Of a DNA stretch of 64,000 bases, positions 43,373-54,879 are shown piece after piece. Made by a program: the position numbers and the translations under genes. Numbering within the stretch: the stretch's first letter is position 1; every line of letters starts with the position of its first letter. The DNA is taken from the NCBI GenBank assembly GCA_963681505.1, contig OY811972.1, forward strand, positions 6,856,350-6,920,349. Direction: 5' to 3'. The DNA comes from Eunapius fragilis. Lineage: Eukaryota; Porifera; Demospongiae; Spongillida; Spongillidae. The notes beneath the pieces were generated by a model that did not search any database, had not been told where the DNA came from, and was given only the letters and a program-made list of their open reading frames with translations.

Positions 43373-44040
43373 CATCCTTTTCCTTTCATAGATCATCATG
43401 GTGGCCTGTGGTATATGCTATGGGTATTCACGTTGACAGCAGTGAAGAACCATTTTAGAAATCAGATGTTACCACGTACCGCCGAGGTAAAGCCATGTAT
43501 CGATCAGTGATGCCTCAGTATGCTACATTGTATACTTTTTATATACAGGTTTGTCCCCGGCCGTTCTCTATCAACTTAATCATATTTTGTAACTTCAAAA
43601 CAACAAATAAAAACCTCTGCAAAATATACTGTAACTATTACCAATAACCTCGCACAGCAAATAATAAGTTTACTTAACTTCCGTTACGTCATACAATAAT
43701 TGTGCGGGTGGGTTGCTTGGTCCCGTAAAAAATTGCACGTTCGCGCGCGATGTTGATCTCGAATTACCCCGTGCGCTTACAAATTATCCTGAGAAATCAT
43801 TCGTATAAAATCGGTCCACTCACGATTTCGAGAGCACATGGCGCACAAAATTCGGTAGCACGCTCTTCCGGGTGATATTGCGTGCTGTCACGGGTCCGGA
43901 ATCAAAGCCCTGAATTGCTGTGACAGGATCTCTCAGCTAAGGAACAAGGATTAATTTGTAACTCGGTTCCAAATGGGCCATTCCATTATAAGTGGAGTAA
44001 GTGCGTGCTTCACATCTTCCGATCCTGATGCAATTTTTTC
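43373..44040. other. Intergenic, nothing recognised
   Basis: No open frame, repeat or site that I can support. Confidence 0.5.
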
Positions 44041-44044
44041 ATCT

Positions 44045-45205
44045 AAGGATGAATGTTATTTGAACCAGTTTTTCCGTTAATAACCTTAATGGTTTAGGAA
44101 ATATACTGCACTAAATAATGAAAATTTGCAAATTTCCAGGCTTATAACCTTTCTATTTTTTGCCTGGTAGTGACTTCTTTAGCATCAAATCGAAGCTCAA
44201 TTTACTTAGAATCTGGATATATATTTAAGTTTAGTACGTGGTGAAAGGGTTAAAAAAATTTATCATCATAGCGTAGATTTCAAAATTAAGATCGTTTCCG
44301 GATCGAAATTGTTTTTCAGGATTGCAGGGACCATCAATATTGTTGTTTTCATCAATAGACAAGCTGTAGGGACCGCATCGAGTTTTACGAGTGTCTACCA
44401 TCTTAAATGTTATACTGCATATTTTAGCACTAATCTAATGTAAGTGTTTGTTTAAGTATGTTACATAAGTATCGCGAACCGCAGCTAAGAACACTGGCCA
44501 CAAATTGCGCTCAGCTAAATTAAAATGAGTTTCTTTTTAAAGAGTGCATTTTTTTAAAGAATGGGTGTGCTGTTCAGGTAAGCAAGTCTATAATGCATGA
44601 ATATAGAAATATAAATTGCTTCGTTCTTGTTGTAAGTAAAAAGCAATCAGCCACGGCCGAAAACTCTCTTCTTCTTGAAAGCGACCCGGCACTGATCGCG
44701 CCTGCATGCATGAACCATATACATTAGGTGAACCGGCAGCGATTGCATCTGTGACTGATGGCGACCCGGCTACGATCGCATCTGTGACAGTCCATGTAGC
44801 GAGTCGAGCGTTCTTCCAATGCAGGCGTTCTATAAATAGAATGCAAAAAGGCGGGTTCACAGGCTGCGTCATCATAGACCTCATAGCTGTGGTGTGATAG
44901 TTACGTAACACACTTAGCACCACTTAATTTAATAACGCGGGATATTAGTCTTCCCTTCATGTTTGTATTTTTAAAACTACAACAGCAACCCGAATTTTGA
45001 AATCAACGCTGTAAACGTAATATATATTTAACCCTTTCACCACCCACAAAAATGATCATTAAATATGGGTTCCACTTAACTTTAGCTTTTAAAGTTGATG
45101 TCTGTATCAGACAAAAAATGGAGCTTGCAAAATCTGGAAAAATATTCAGGACAGCATAATTCGTAAACCATTTCAGTTATTAACATAATAAGCGGTTAAA
45201 GTAAC
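44045..45205. repeat. Old foldback element with diverged arms of about 190 bp
   Basis: gtggtgaaagggttaa at 44238 pairs with ttaaccctttcaccac at 45029, and aatggtttaggaaatatac near 44090 pairs with gtaaaccatttcag near 45160. The arms are diverged. Between them a short tandem of gatggcgacccggctacgat-like words lies at 44690-44780. No gene. Confidence 0.45.
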
Positions 45206-45855
45206 AATCCCCCAAAGACGAACAAATATGAACAAATGCATCATGATCTGACGATGTGAAGTACGCTCCCATACAAAGTCATAGTGGAATGACCCAGATG
45301 TATTGCAAGACTTAGGTTGATCTTTATACGTTTGTCAGACACAATCCACAGCATAACCTTCACTGAATCTATGTACTTTAACTAATTGTTAATGATAAGG
45401 GTGTATAGAAGGTTTCATTCAAAAATTAAATAACAGACGTATTAGGTATTCAATATATATATTTGTTTATTTTATTGATAAAATTAATCCCTAGCGATTG
45501 CACTACTGTCGAAGCGCGCATATAGCTTTGAAAGTATGAGTTGGCGGTGTGGTAAAATTGTATTTCTCCGCGTAATCATCAGTAAACTAGTATACAAACG
45601 TGCGCGGGTTTCCCCCAGCCAATTCGCCGTTCATTGTATCTCACGTTTACTCATGCGCCGGATTTGTGTCACTGAGCATGATTGCCTGGCAGTTGAAAAC
45701 CTGATAGGACGCAGATATGGTGCTAATTGAACAAAGTGAAGTCTGTCATCGGCATCTAGATTATTGCCTGTTTATTATTCTAGTTGCATATAACATATGT
45801 ATAAATGTGGTGAACGATTTAAAAAATAATAAACAGTTGTATATGTGGCTAGCCC
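45206..45855. other. Intergenic, nothing recognised
   Basis: No supported gene or repeat. Confidence 0.5.
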
Positions 45856-45858
45856 TTA

Positions 45859-46018
45859 AGGCCGACATACACGGGTCGACTTCCTGCCGATTAATCGCCT
45901 GCAACTCAAATGAATATGCCTAAAAACTCCGTAAAACTTTAGTTTACTGAATTTTCACCCGTATTCATATCAGTTGCAGGCGATAAATCGGCAGGAAGTC
46001 GACCGTGTATGTCGGCCT
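45859..46018. mobile_element. MITE (160 bp) with TTA target duplication, Harbinger-like
   Basis: TIRs of ~50 bp from AGGCCGACATACACGGGTCG to its complement, flanked by TTA at 45856-45858 and 46019-46021. TTA/TAA duplications are typical for PIF/Harbinger. Non-coding. Confidence 0.85.
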
Positions 46019-46021
46019 TTA

Positions 46022-48664
46022 TGGATAATTGAATTTGTTCTGATCAGATAGTGCATGTGGTCAAATGGTACGATGTCCACGTGCCTTTCCCTCGCGGCTG
46101 TCTGGCCACGTACGACCACTGGGTGGGAATTATAATCACAGAGAGCAAAAGAAACCTATTTCTTTTCAAACATACTATTCCTTGTCGAAAATAAATGGAA
46201 CAGTGAGCACACGAAAAGTAACGCTTGCATTGAAATGTACATGGCTAATTATAAATTCAGTGCCTAATAAAATTATGATGGATAGTCCAATTAAGCATGA
46301 AGGACCATTTCTTTTGAATTCATGGAATATGAAAACTTGAAAACTTGAAAAACTACCCAGAAGGGTGATTTCGATGGACACTGTGACCCAAATGTATTTT
46401 TAAATATACTGAAGCATAAGAATTTTTCTTTTATAAATGAAACGAGTAATTAAAACGAGAAAGATGGTGGTATATAGGAATTAAAGGCAATAGTGGTGTA
46501 AAAGCAAGGAAACAAGGTTCATTTACAGGGAAGGAAGCCTATTTTCTGCAGCCACAGGGATGCAGGTTCACCCAAGGTAATAAACCCTGGGGTCGTTATG
46601 AGTTCTGCTTGGGGGCTTTCCAATCCAATTCTTCATTGAACTAAATTGCAAAAATATTTTTCTATCTATGGTTGTGCTTTACATATACCATACAATTTTG
46701 CGATGAGACGATATCCCCAAATCCAAGTACCTACTCATATTCATCACGTGACTCATGCATCATGAATTTGTCGATCGCACCTCGCCCCTAAGTTATAGCT
46801 TAGTATGTGAATAACTTTTACCATGAACGCTAAAGCTAGTAATTATTGCCACTTGAAAAAATAGGAGATAGTCTAATTTAAACTAGAAACTTGCAGAAAT
46901 CGAAAAGTGAGGGCTATAGCGTGTTGTTGGTAAACCATAACTGGTCTCGCCTATAATCTCACATGATCACGTGTTAATGATGTAATTTTGGGTGTGGCAA
47001 TATTATATTAATGGAGGACCTCACTAAACAAAGGTTTGTACTCTGAACTCGATGTATGTATTAAGGATGGTGAAAATGTGATTTGCGCAAAGTAACCCAC
47101 TTTCCCTCTAATTTCCCAAACAACGCGCCATGCTGGTATTAATCATTCATACTGAGGGTGATGGGACAAAATTCTATTTACAGTAACTTAGCAACGACTG
47201 CATGGTAATGTACCACAACGAAATAATCTACAGATCCTTTAAATTGTCATAACATATCGACAATTGGTACACAGCCCATTTACAGCGATTCGATTGCCCT
47301 GCCGTGGGTCAGGCGTAACGTCACGTAAATTCAATTGTAACCCTGTCGTGACGGATTACGTTGACATCAGCCGTAGTTATTCATCAGTGTGTTTGCGCGA
47401 TAGTACGTGTGCAATATCCATAAGACTTTATTTCATCTCGTCCCCACGTTGTTTGTCGAATAATGACTCGCTGCCAGTAGTAACATGATTTGCCCGGTAA
47501 TTTTTTTCGTATACAATTTTACATGTGCATGCACAGAGGGGAATATAGCAATGAGCCAATTGAGGAGATCATGGCATTAAGCTCTTCCACACAGGCTAGG
47601 TCTGGGAGACGCCCACCCTAGACTAAATGGTGCATATGAATAAAATGCACGCATGCTGAACGATCTGCTCTACCTTGTAAAAAGAATACTACTTCAAGAT
47701 GTGTTTGGTCCCACCGCCTACATGCACGCAGCTAGACCCTTAACTTTAGTAGGGATCGCTTGACTCGCCTAGCTGAATCACTATTAGAGTCGATGTAGGA
47801 CTGAAATTAAAAAATTATCAACACCATACATTCACTAACCCTTTTCAAACAAACCTCCTCTTTATCAAAGTTCTTCTATATTCAATGTACATTTACACAT
47901 TTACTTGAATTTACGTACGGATTTACGGACTTACATAGAGTGCATTCGATTCGCGATAAATATCGCGCGATATAAGATTGAATGTTAAATCGATACACAA
48001 TTGAACGATTGAACGATTAAAGTTGATTAATGTTAGTTCAGGAAGCGGCGCGGCCTCTGCAACCGCGTGATATATAATGGTTCACAGCTGTATTTAGCCT
48101 CACGACGTGACGTCGTGATGAAAGCAGTTGCGCACCGCGCTTTGATAAATATGCGATCGAAATTAGTGATTTCGCAACTATGTAACCACCAACGCTGCGT
48201 TGATTAGCTGCTGCAGATGTGAAAGATAACAGAGAGGGGCGCTGATGAAGCCGCTAGATCCAGTCTTTTTCAACTGGGTTGACTCAACTGTAGGCAACCA
48301 ATTTACCTTTAAGGCATACATGTATGATACGCGGGGTAAAACATAACCTCATCGTGTTGGTGTCATACCTTGTTTGACTTGCTTGTTTCAGAGCCTTACT
48401 TCAACACATACCTATGATGCGCGCAATGTTTATCTTACGCAGTACAACATGTACCCTTCAACAATGCGACTAACAGTAGAGTCGTAGAATAAATGGCTAC
48501 CACTACCAACAACAAACGTATGCGTGTAAATCTTACCCCTCCAGAGGGCAGCAACAAAATGTAAAAGGCAGAATACGTTTATGATGGGATTCTATTTCAC
48601 CATAGTATATAGAATAGTCCACGGGATTAACAAAACGTGTCTCGGAACAGCCCATTTGCCAACA
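46022..48664. other. Intergenic stretch with half a family F element, upstream of the SH2-like gene
   Basis: 46445-46540 matches one arm of the family F foldback MITE (gaaagatggtggtatatagg, ggtgtaaaagcaaggaaaca). At 48102-48118 lies the palindrome cacgacgtgacgtcgtg. The last ~600 bp before 48665 should hold the promoter of the next gene, but no TATA box is convincing. Confidence 0.5.
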
Positions 48665-50195
48665 ATGTCAGTTACTGGCGGAAACGAAAATATTGCAGAA
48701 TCACCTAGGCATTTGTGAGCATTTAGAGATTTTCGCGTAGTAAGGGTTAACTATCCTGACCAAAGCTATGGAGGTTATGTATATTTGGGTCTGAGTACTA
48801 GACACATATTGGTTAAAATTCTTTACGTGAATGATGCGGCATGATGTGTTCAAAATAGGAAATCAATATAGCGTTTACTGTTAGAAAGCTAAAACGCGAT
48901 GAATTTTCGAAAGGCAGGCATTAAGCAAAGTATATATCATCATCGAATTCGTTCTGTTTTGAAGAGCACAATACATGCTTGCATTCACATAGAAACTAAA
49001 TATTGCCTGATTAGAGAACACACAACCTCCTGATGGTGTATACACATGTGTACTCCTAGAAATATTTTATACGTTCAGCTACTATGATATTATTGAATGT
49101 ATTTCCATACTCATAATTGAATCTAGGTGGTTTCTTGGCGAGCTGAATGCAGATGCGGGTGCAGCATTCCTTGAATCCAGTGATCGAAACACATTCATTG
49201 TGTATAAAGACAATGTCACAAAATCATTTGTGGTGGCCTTCAGGTATGAATCCTCGCATTGAAATATACACCTTACATTACTATGACACAGTTCTGATGC
49301 AGTGGACTCTAACAATGTTGTTAAAGTTTTGGAAATCAAGTTTGTTGACCAAAAGTACATGGTCGATGGCCAGGTAATGTGAGGAATTTTTCCTACTGTG
49401 TTTTTTTTTAATTTAAATTTTATAGAATGAACTTAGTGATGATGCTGTACAAGCTGTTAGTTCCTTTGCTGCACAATACAACCCTCCGCTTTTGCCAGGA
49501 TTTAACAACACATTACAGACACAAAGTCATATAATAAGCATGGATTATCCTCCTTCATATAGCCAAGCAGTGGGAGATGTACAGGTATTTCATTTGTATT
49601 GGTGATAAGATACAATGATAAGTGTGTGCCATTATTATAGTTAATGCAATTACATTATGTAAATTACTTGATGCTAGGCAGTATATCTGAGTTTTCATGT
49701 ATGGCTTTGCTACTAGATATGTACAGTACTTCGGTATATTCAAGAAAGGAGTACTTTTATGCGTATTGCATTAGTTGTTTACTATCGCAATCACATTTTC
49801 ATTTGCAGCTTGATACAGCTCAATTGCCTAAACTTAATGAACCTCATAAGAACCCGGATGGTATGTTACTGATATATGGACAAAAAAGACAATGATTATA
49901 ATAATTGCTGTCTATAGAGGCTGAGAATCCATCAGAGCCAGAGACAAATGCACCAAGGTCTCACTGGCACTATTATGCAAACTACAATGTTTGCCATCCA
50001 AAAAATACCTGCCATGCTTGCTGTTACATGGAAGGAGACTGGTACTCACCAAAAGCCAAAGGATTGCTTCTTGCCATTTTCATAACATTGATATGGATAA
50101 TTATAATAGTGTTAACAATTTGCTTCAGTCCCATAATAGTAATCATTCTATGTTTGATTCTGCTGTTATCTTTTTTATATGATTGTAGTAGATAA
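48665..50195 (+). CDS. Membrane protein with SH2-like N-terminus and PPSY motif, six exons
   Basis: Exons 48665-48714, 49127-49243, 49292-49373, 49426-49584, 49809-49860, 49918-50195; every junction is GT-AG and the phases fit, giving 245 residues. Residues 17-105 look like an SH2 domain: LWFLGELNADAGAAFLESSD, NTFIVYKDN, KSFVVAF, VVKVLEIKFVDQKYMVDG, AVQAVSSFAAQYNPP. The Arg that binds phosphotyrosine in the usual FLVR block is not there (FLESS), so phosphopeptide binding is doubtful. Then YPPSYSQA (a WW-domain ligand type PPxY), a Cys-rich stretch (CHPKNTCHACC) and a hydrophobic tail of ~40 residues ending DCSR, probably one or two membrane spans. No signal peptide. Family not named; this is the best candidate for an ordinary host gene here. 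Confidence 0.7.
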
Positions 50196-50595
50196 ATATT
50201 GTCTAATTGCATCCTAAAATATGTAAAGTGGTACACAAATTACTCCTATCATTTTGCTGCATTATATCTCATACCAGCAGTGAGCATTTTACACAACTTG
50301 TGAAAATCTATACCCCCATGGTGGTGTTAACTTGTGGTTAAGTGTGTCATGAATATGCTAATTTTGGCTAATTGCAATAACAACTCTTAATCCTGTTATC
50401 TATAGTATTGCAGAACACTGGAAAAGTTAGAGATTAGAACAAACATGATGGGAACATTCTCAATAAGTCAAATTTTATCCACATAGTTTGTTTTGTATGT
50501 TCATCAAACAAATTCTGTTTCTTTTTGGTAATCACTTTTGCAGTCAAATGCTCTAATTTATGTATGCCTGTACACATATTATGTTGTATCACTAT
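50196..50595. other. 3' flank of the SH2-like gene, nothing further recognised
   Basis: AT-rich, no gene or repeat that I can support. Confidence 0.5.
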
Positions 50596-50944
50596 CGGAA
50601 GTCTCGCTAGAGACTTCCATATAGGTTTTGACCCAGACTATGAATTTAATTAAAATCACGCGACCCTACGGTAGCTTCGCTCTCGACAATCGGATCGTCT
50701 AACTTGTTGCGGCAATCGATCAAGAAGTCAAAACTGAGTAGTTTCGTTTTTGTTTCACGTCGTAGAACCGCGTGGTTGCCGAGAACGAAAAATACTGCTG
50801 TCTTCGTTCCCCTTCAAAAAATAATGGGTGGGTCGTCTGCTTCTGCTTCTTCTTGGGAATTCATAACTCGGGACAGAAACACTTTTAAGCAATGAAAAAT
50901 TGCACCAATAGCTTTAGAACTTGCTGGAGGACTCGCTTTGGTAC
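50596..50944 (+). repeat. Dispersed repeat family X, copy 2
   Basis: It starts with the hairpin ggaagtctcgctagagacttcc and matches the complement of 22195-22535, ending ctggaggactcgctt. The shared blocks include gtttcgtttttgtttcacgt. Confidence 0.7.
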
Positions 50945-51103
50945 ACAAAAGCCTAAAAGCCTTTATATGGTCTTATCAAGTCTAATTAAGCAAAAGTACC
51001 CAGAAAATTTTCACAATACGTCTGGATTGAATTAAATCAGTTAAATGAAAGGGGGGAAACCTGCCATGCAACAGTGATTTGGGTGTTAAAAAAATTAAGG
51101 AAA

Positions 51104-51396
51104 CAAGTAAATAAAAACATTCTCTCTGAGAAAGTTGGTGGGATATAGGTTTTTGCAGGCAAATAGTATACTGGTGTAAAAAGCAAGGAAACAAGTTTTA
51201 TCAGAAGGGAAAATGTAATAGTCCTATATTTAGCACAGAAACAACGTATGTCTCAGTCGAAGTGTACTAAATATAGGACTATTACATTTTCCCTTCCGAT
51301 AAAACTTGTTTCCTAGCTTTTTACACCAGTATACTATTTGCCTGCAAAAAACTATATCCCACCAACTTTCTCAGAGAGAATATATTTATTTACTTG
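51104..51396. mobile_element. Foldback MITE (293 bp), family F, copy 2
   Basis: Same ends (caagtaaataaaaacattct / complement) and inner block ctaaatataggactatta as 21693-21976; arms of ~130 bp around a loop near 51240-51265. Confidence 0.9.
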
Positions 51397-51680
51397 TAGT
51401 AGTATACTGTTTTCAAATGAGTACTGAAAGTGATAGAGGGCATGATATAGTAACTATATCATATGAAATTATTCATGTGGTTGTATCAGGAAAATTTTCC
51501 AGTAAAATGTGCACAGGTGTACACAAATTAGTCCTATGTAAGAAAATGATGTTCATTGCAAAAGAATCATGCAAAATCAATCACTTATGTATCAAAAAAC
51601 AGCAACAATGCTAAATGTTCATTAGTATCACTCCACCATCTCAGGGCAGACTGCTGCTTAAGATTTTGAGGTTTTACTCC
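51397..51680. other. Intergenic, nothing recognised
   Basis: No supported feature. Confidence 0.5.
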
Positions 51681-51684
51681 TTCA

Positions 51685-51835
51685 CTCCTACATGCACTTC
51701 CTCTACCTCTACTTGCACTTCCTCTACCTCTACTTGCACTTCCTCTACCTCTACTTGCACTTCCTCAACCTCTACTTGCACTTCCTCTACCTCTACTTGC
51801 ACTTCCTCTACCTCCTCTACTTGCACTTCCTCTGC
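51685..51835 (+). repeat. Tandem repeat, 24 bp unit, about 6 copies
   Basis: The unit is cttgcacttcctctacctctac + variants with cctcaacctctac. It is open on the plus strand, coding CTSSTSTC repeats, but this is probably chance. Confidence 0.85.
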
Positions 51836-51849
51836 CACTTCGAATTCTC

Positions 51850-52095
51850 TACCATGCCTGCACTACTCACGCTTTCACTATATGCACCTTCAGTGCTTGC
51901 GCCTTCACTATTCGCGCCTCCACCATTTATGTCTCCACTATTCGAGCCTTCAGTGCTCTTGTTTCCTCTACTCGCGCCTCCACTATTCGCGGCTCCACCA
52001 TTTGTGCCTCCACTATTCGAACATTCAGTGCTCGATCGTGCCTCCTCTCCTAGCGCCTCCACTATTTGTGACTCCACTATTCGAGCCTTCAGTCA
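51850..52095. repeat. Degenerate 15 bp repeat, cctccactattcg(c/a)g
   Basis: Many 15 bp words of the form gc(c/t)tccactattcgcg recur. Both strands are open over ~240 bp, giving 5-residue repeats (e.g. GGANSEG on the minus strand). No known product. Confidence 0.6.
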
Positions 52096-52352
52096 AAGAT
52101 AGTATATAGAGGGATTGGAAACGAGTCACGTGCGCCATACATAGAATTGGCATATCACGCGAACCATCCGACCTCGTGTTATTCGCGTTTTGAGAAAAGT
52201 GAACTAATAGAAGCAAGAAGTACGAAAACCACTTTTTTCCTTCGTGTAGGTATGCATATTTTTATAAAATGTGTATGAACTAAGTACTATATTACATTAG
52301 TTTAAGGATTGAGGTGTTCAGATCTGACAAGTTATAAAGGTTTTTGTAAAAG

Positions 52353-53172
52353 CATAGATAGTTTAGAGATGGATTGGAAGCACGGTTAATTTTCACGAAT
52401 TATCACCTACACTCCGTGATCTGCTGGTATGCTGTGAGCATAGATAGTTGCGTGTACTTCAGATACTAAATCTATGGCTGAGGCAATGACAAAACCCGAC
52501 GAAATACTGAAAAGAGCTGTTGAAAATGTGTTAGCTGACGATTGCTTTAAGATTCAGACTCCATCGTCGAGAAGCGCTGTTGAAAATTAAAAACCTTGTA
52601 CATAAATCACAAAAATCCGCGTTGTTTGAGGCAGCGTATTAAGAAAAGCAAGTACTATTTTCAAAAAACGAAAAAAGTCCCTCCTGTAGCTTTCACTGAA
52701 CATTTAGGATTGGTTCGTAGAATTACAAAGCCACTTAGGATGGCTCGTAAACAGGTACATGCACGAGGTATACTAATTTATGCCCTCAACTACTATATGA
52801 CGGTGTTACACACGATCGGATGAAGATAAAACAAAACTTAAAAAAATCCCTCCTAGACAAATGACCTCTATAAGCATAGAAAACATAATAAACCTTTGGA
52901 GACTCACCCGTTTCTCACAAAAGGTACATACGTACACAACAGTGGTGAAATTATCGGTACGAAGCGCGCGTAGTACAAACAGTGGCTATTTTAAGGTCAA
53001 TACCTTACAGAACACTTAACGTTCAAATAGGCGATGAGGAATGTCCACCAAAAATCAGTATGGCACAGTTTGACGACTTTTGCCTCGATTTGCCCTCTAG
53101 AAAGGTGTGATTCGCGCGATCACGGAGTGCGCGCGTAGTCTTAATGGCTCACGCATCTCTAAACTATCTATG
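52353..53172. mobile_element. Non-autonomous DNA transposon (820 bp), 7 bp target duplication GTAAAAG
   Basis: TIR CATAGATAGTTTAGAGATG at the left and its complement at the right, flanked by gtaaaag at 52346-52352 and 53173-53179. Further inward atcacctacactccgtgatc and cgcgatcacggagtgcg are related in inverted order. A short frame MAEAMTKPDEILKRAVENVL at 52473 may be a relic of a coding region. Superfamily not recognised. Confidence 0.75.
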
Positions 53173-53179
53173 GTAAAAG

Positions 53180-53540
53180 CAACTAATCATTTCGTAGGCC
53201 GGTTTTTGGCCGACAGTATCAGCTTAATTACTGCGTTTTCTGTAACCAAACGTGGTGTATCTCGAATGGAATAAGCGTAAAAAGTGGCGTAAAGCATTTT
53301 TTTATACGTTTGGGATTACTTTAATCGCTGATGTGCATTTTTGGATACGCTAACTTTGGCCTACAGTTTCTTCGGTCTTTTTTTTTTGGCTACGAGAGTG
53401 TAAGCTGATTTGTCTCGTTGGCTCGAAGCTTGGAAAGTGGCGTGGCCATATGTGTTTTGACGATGAGCGTACACTTCGTAACATTTTCTTTTTCAAAGGT
53501 CATGGGTAAATTTCGGATTTCGGTTGGCGCGTCATCGAAA
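53180..53540. other. Intergenic, nothing recognised
   Basis: No supported feature. Confidence 0.4.
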
Positions 53541-53542
53541 GC

Positions 53543-53920
53543 ATGGAGAGGCGCATACAACGTCAGCTTAGAGACGCCTTTGCTGTTCTACTAGTGTGTA
53601 TTCCTCGCCAGAACATTGTTGTTACTGCGTCTCCAGGGCTTAGTGTTCCTGTGCTACCCGAATCTCTGGATGCAGACCTGTTGATACAGGGTATGTTAAG
53701 TACACTTTTTTTTTCCACGTGTTTATACAGGTCTCCTATACTTAGGATCCACAGCTCTTGGTTTGCACATTTTCGTTACCGTTATCAGGGATTTCTGGAC
53801 AGCAAGTGTTCAGAACAAGATTGTTGTCCCTGGTTTATGTCCACTCCTTTCTTCTATGGAGCTAGTGGTGAACTCTGTATGGAAGTTAAAGTGTATTTTG
53901 GATCAGTGCAAGTTGTGTGA
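53543..53920 (+). CDS. Hypothetical protein or first exon, unknown
   Basis: Open for 125 codons from the ATG at 53543 (MERRIQRQLRDAFAVLLVCI). The first 49 codons look protein-like and end at ADLLIQ before a consensus donor (cag|gtatgt at 53688), so this may be an exon followed by an intron; the read-through part is Cys/Phe-rich and less convincing. No family recognised, and no second exon could be assigned. Confidence 0.3.
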   Translation: MERRIQRQLRDAFAVLLVCIPRQNIVVTASPGLSVPVLPESLDADLLIQGMLSTLFFSTCLYRSPILRIHSSWFAHFRYRYQGFLDSKCSEQDCCPWFMSTPFFYGASGELCMEVKVYFGSVQVV

Positions 53921-54235
53921 GGGATTTCTGACGTAGAGTTAGTGCAACGATGGCGTGAGGGTGCATCCTCCTTTCATGGTTTATCAGGGTTTTTTTTGTC
54001 TTTCATTAATGCGCTTCTTGTTTTGTAGGTGGCAAAGTTGGTCTACCACCACTGTGCAAAAAACCTAGTATACGCTAGCGTATATTTTTGCGTATATTTC
54101 GCGTATACCATCAATATACCAAGGGTAGTGTATATTTCGAATATCCACCTGGTATATTTCAAGAATCCCTAGGTGACAATTATTCATTGTGCGTATTCTC
54201 GAAATATCACGTATACGCACACCGCAATGAATTAT
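53921..54235. other. AT-rich stretch with palindromic words
   Basis: 54066-54215 holds tatacgctagcgtata and repeated gtatatttcg/cgtatatttcgcgtata words, able to fold locally. No gene. Confidence 0.5.
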
Positions 54236-54720
54236 GCAACGCATCCAAATATAAATAACTTACATGTATAACTTTGATATGAATAATTTGAACCGCTGTA
54301 TGTGAATTCGAACGTAGAGCATTATGGACGTTTACCACTTGAACTATAAGCGTCGGTACGTATCTAAGATATTAATGATGCATGGCATGGGCTTAACAAG
54401 TGCTTAAGATAAGTGAGGGGGACAGGAATGGCGGTGTGTAGGCCCGGGTTATGTGTTATCGCATGCGTCACGTGTGTGTTATGCCGTGCGATGTTGACCA
54501 GTGGGTCATTTTGGCAAAACTAGCTAAGTTGACGAATGCGTAATTGTATGCTGTATACCAGTGGGTCAATGTGTCTACCGGATGGTAGGAAGCTTGGGAG
54601 GCCATGTTTGACCGGGGTCAATCTTTGTAACCAGGTAGCCCAGCAGGGTGGTAAATTGGCCGCCCATGCAACCATATATTTGCAGCTCATCATTTATATC
54701 AGCCATTGTTTTAAAGTGTG
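54236..54720 (+). repeat. Dispersed repeat family Y, copy 2
   Basis: Complement matches 42838-43372. See that entry. It directly precedes the 154 bp satellite. Confidence 0.7.
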
Positions 54721-54879
54721 TGAGGGAGCAGGAGTATGGTCACGATCCCCAGTGAGAAGGACCAAGAGTTGCAGAGGTTAGCTGAAGTGGTTCCTGACAA
54801 ATAGGCCAACAGTAATATCACCACTGAAATAGCAGTGAAATAGCAGTGACACCTTGTGGTCTTGGCACTTGATAGGTGA

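Noticed and set aside
47264-47488. 74-codon plus-strand frame
   Set aside because: Random-looking composition, no motif, no splice context.
48240-48290. ctgatgaagccgc word as a hammerhead core
   Set aside because: No matching GAAA strand or three-stem layout nearby.
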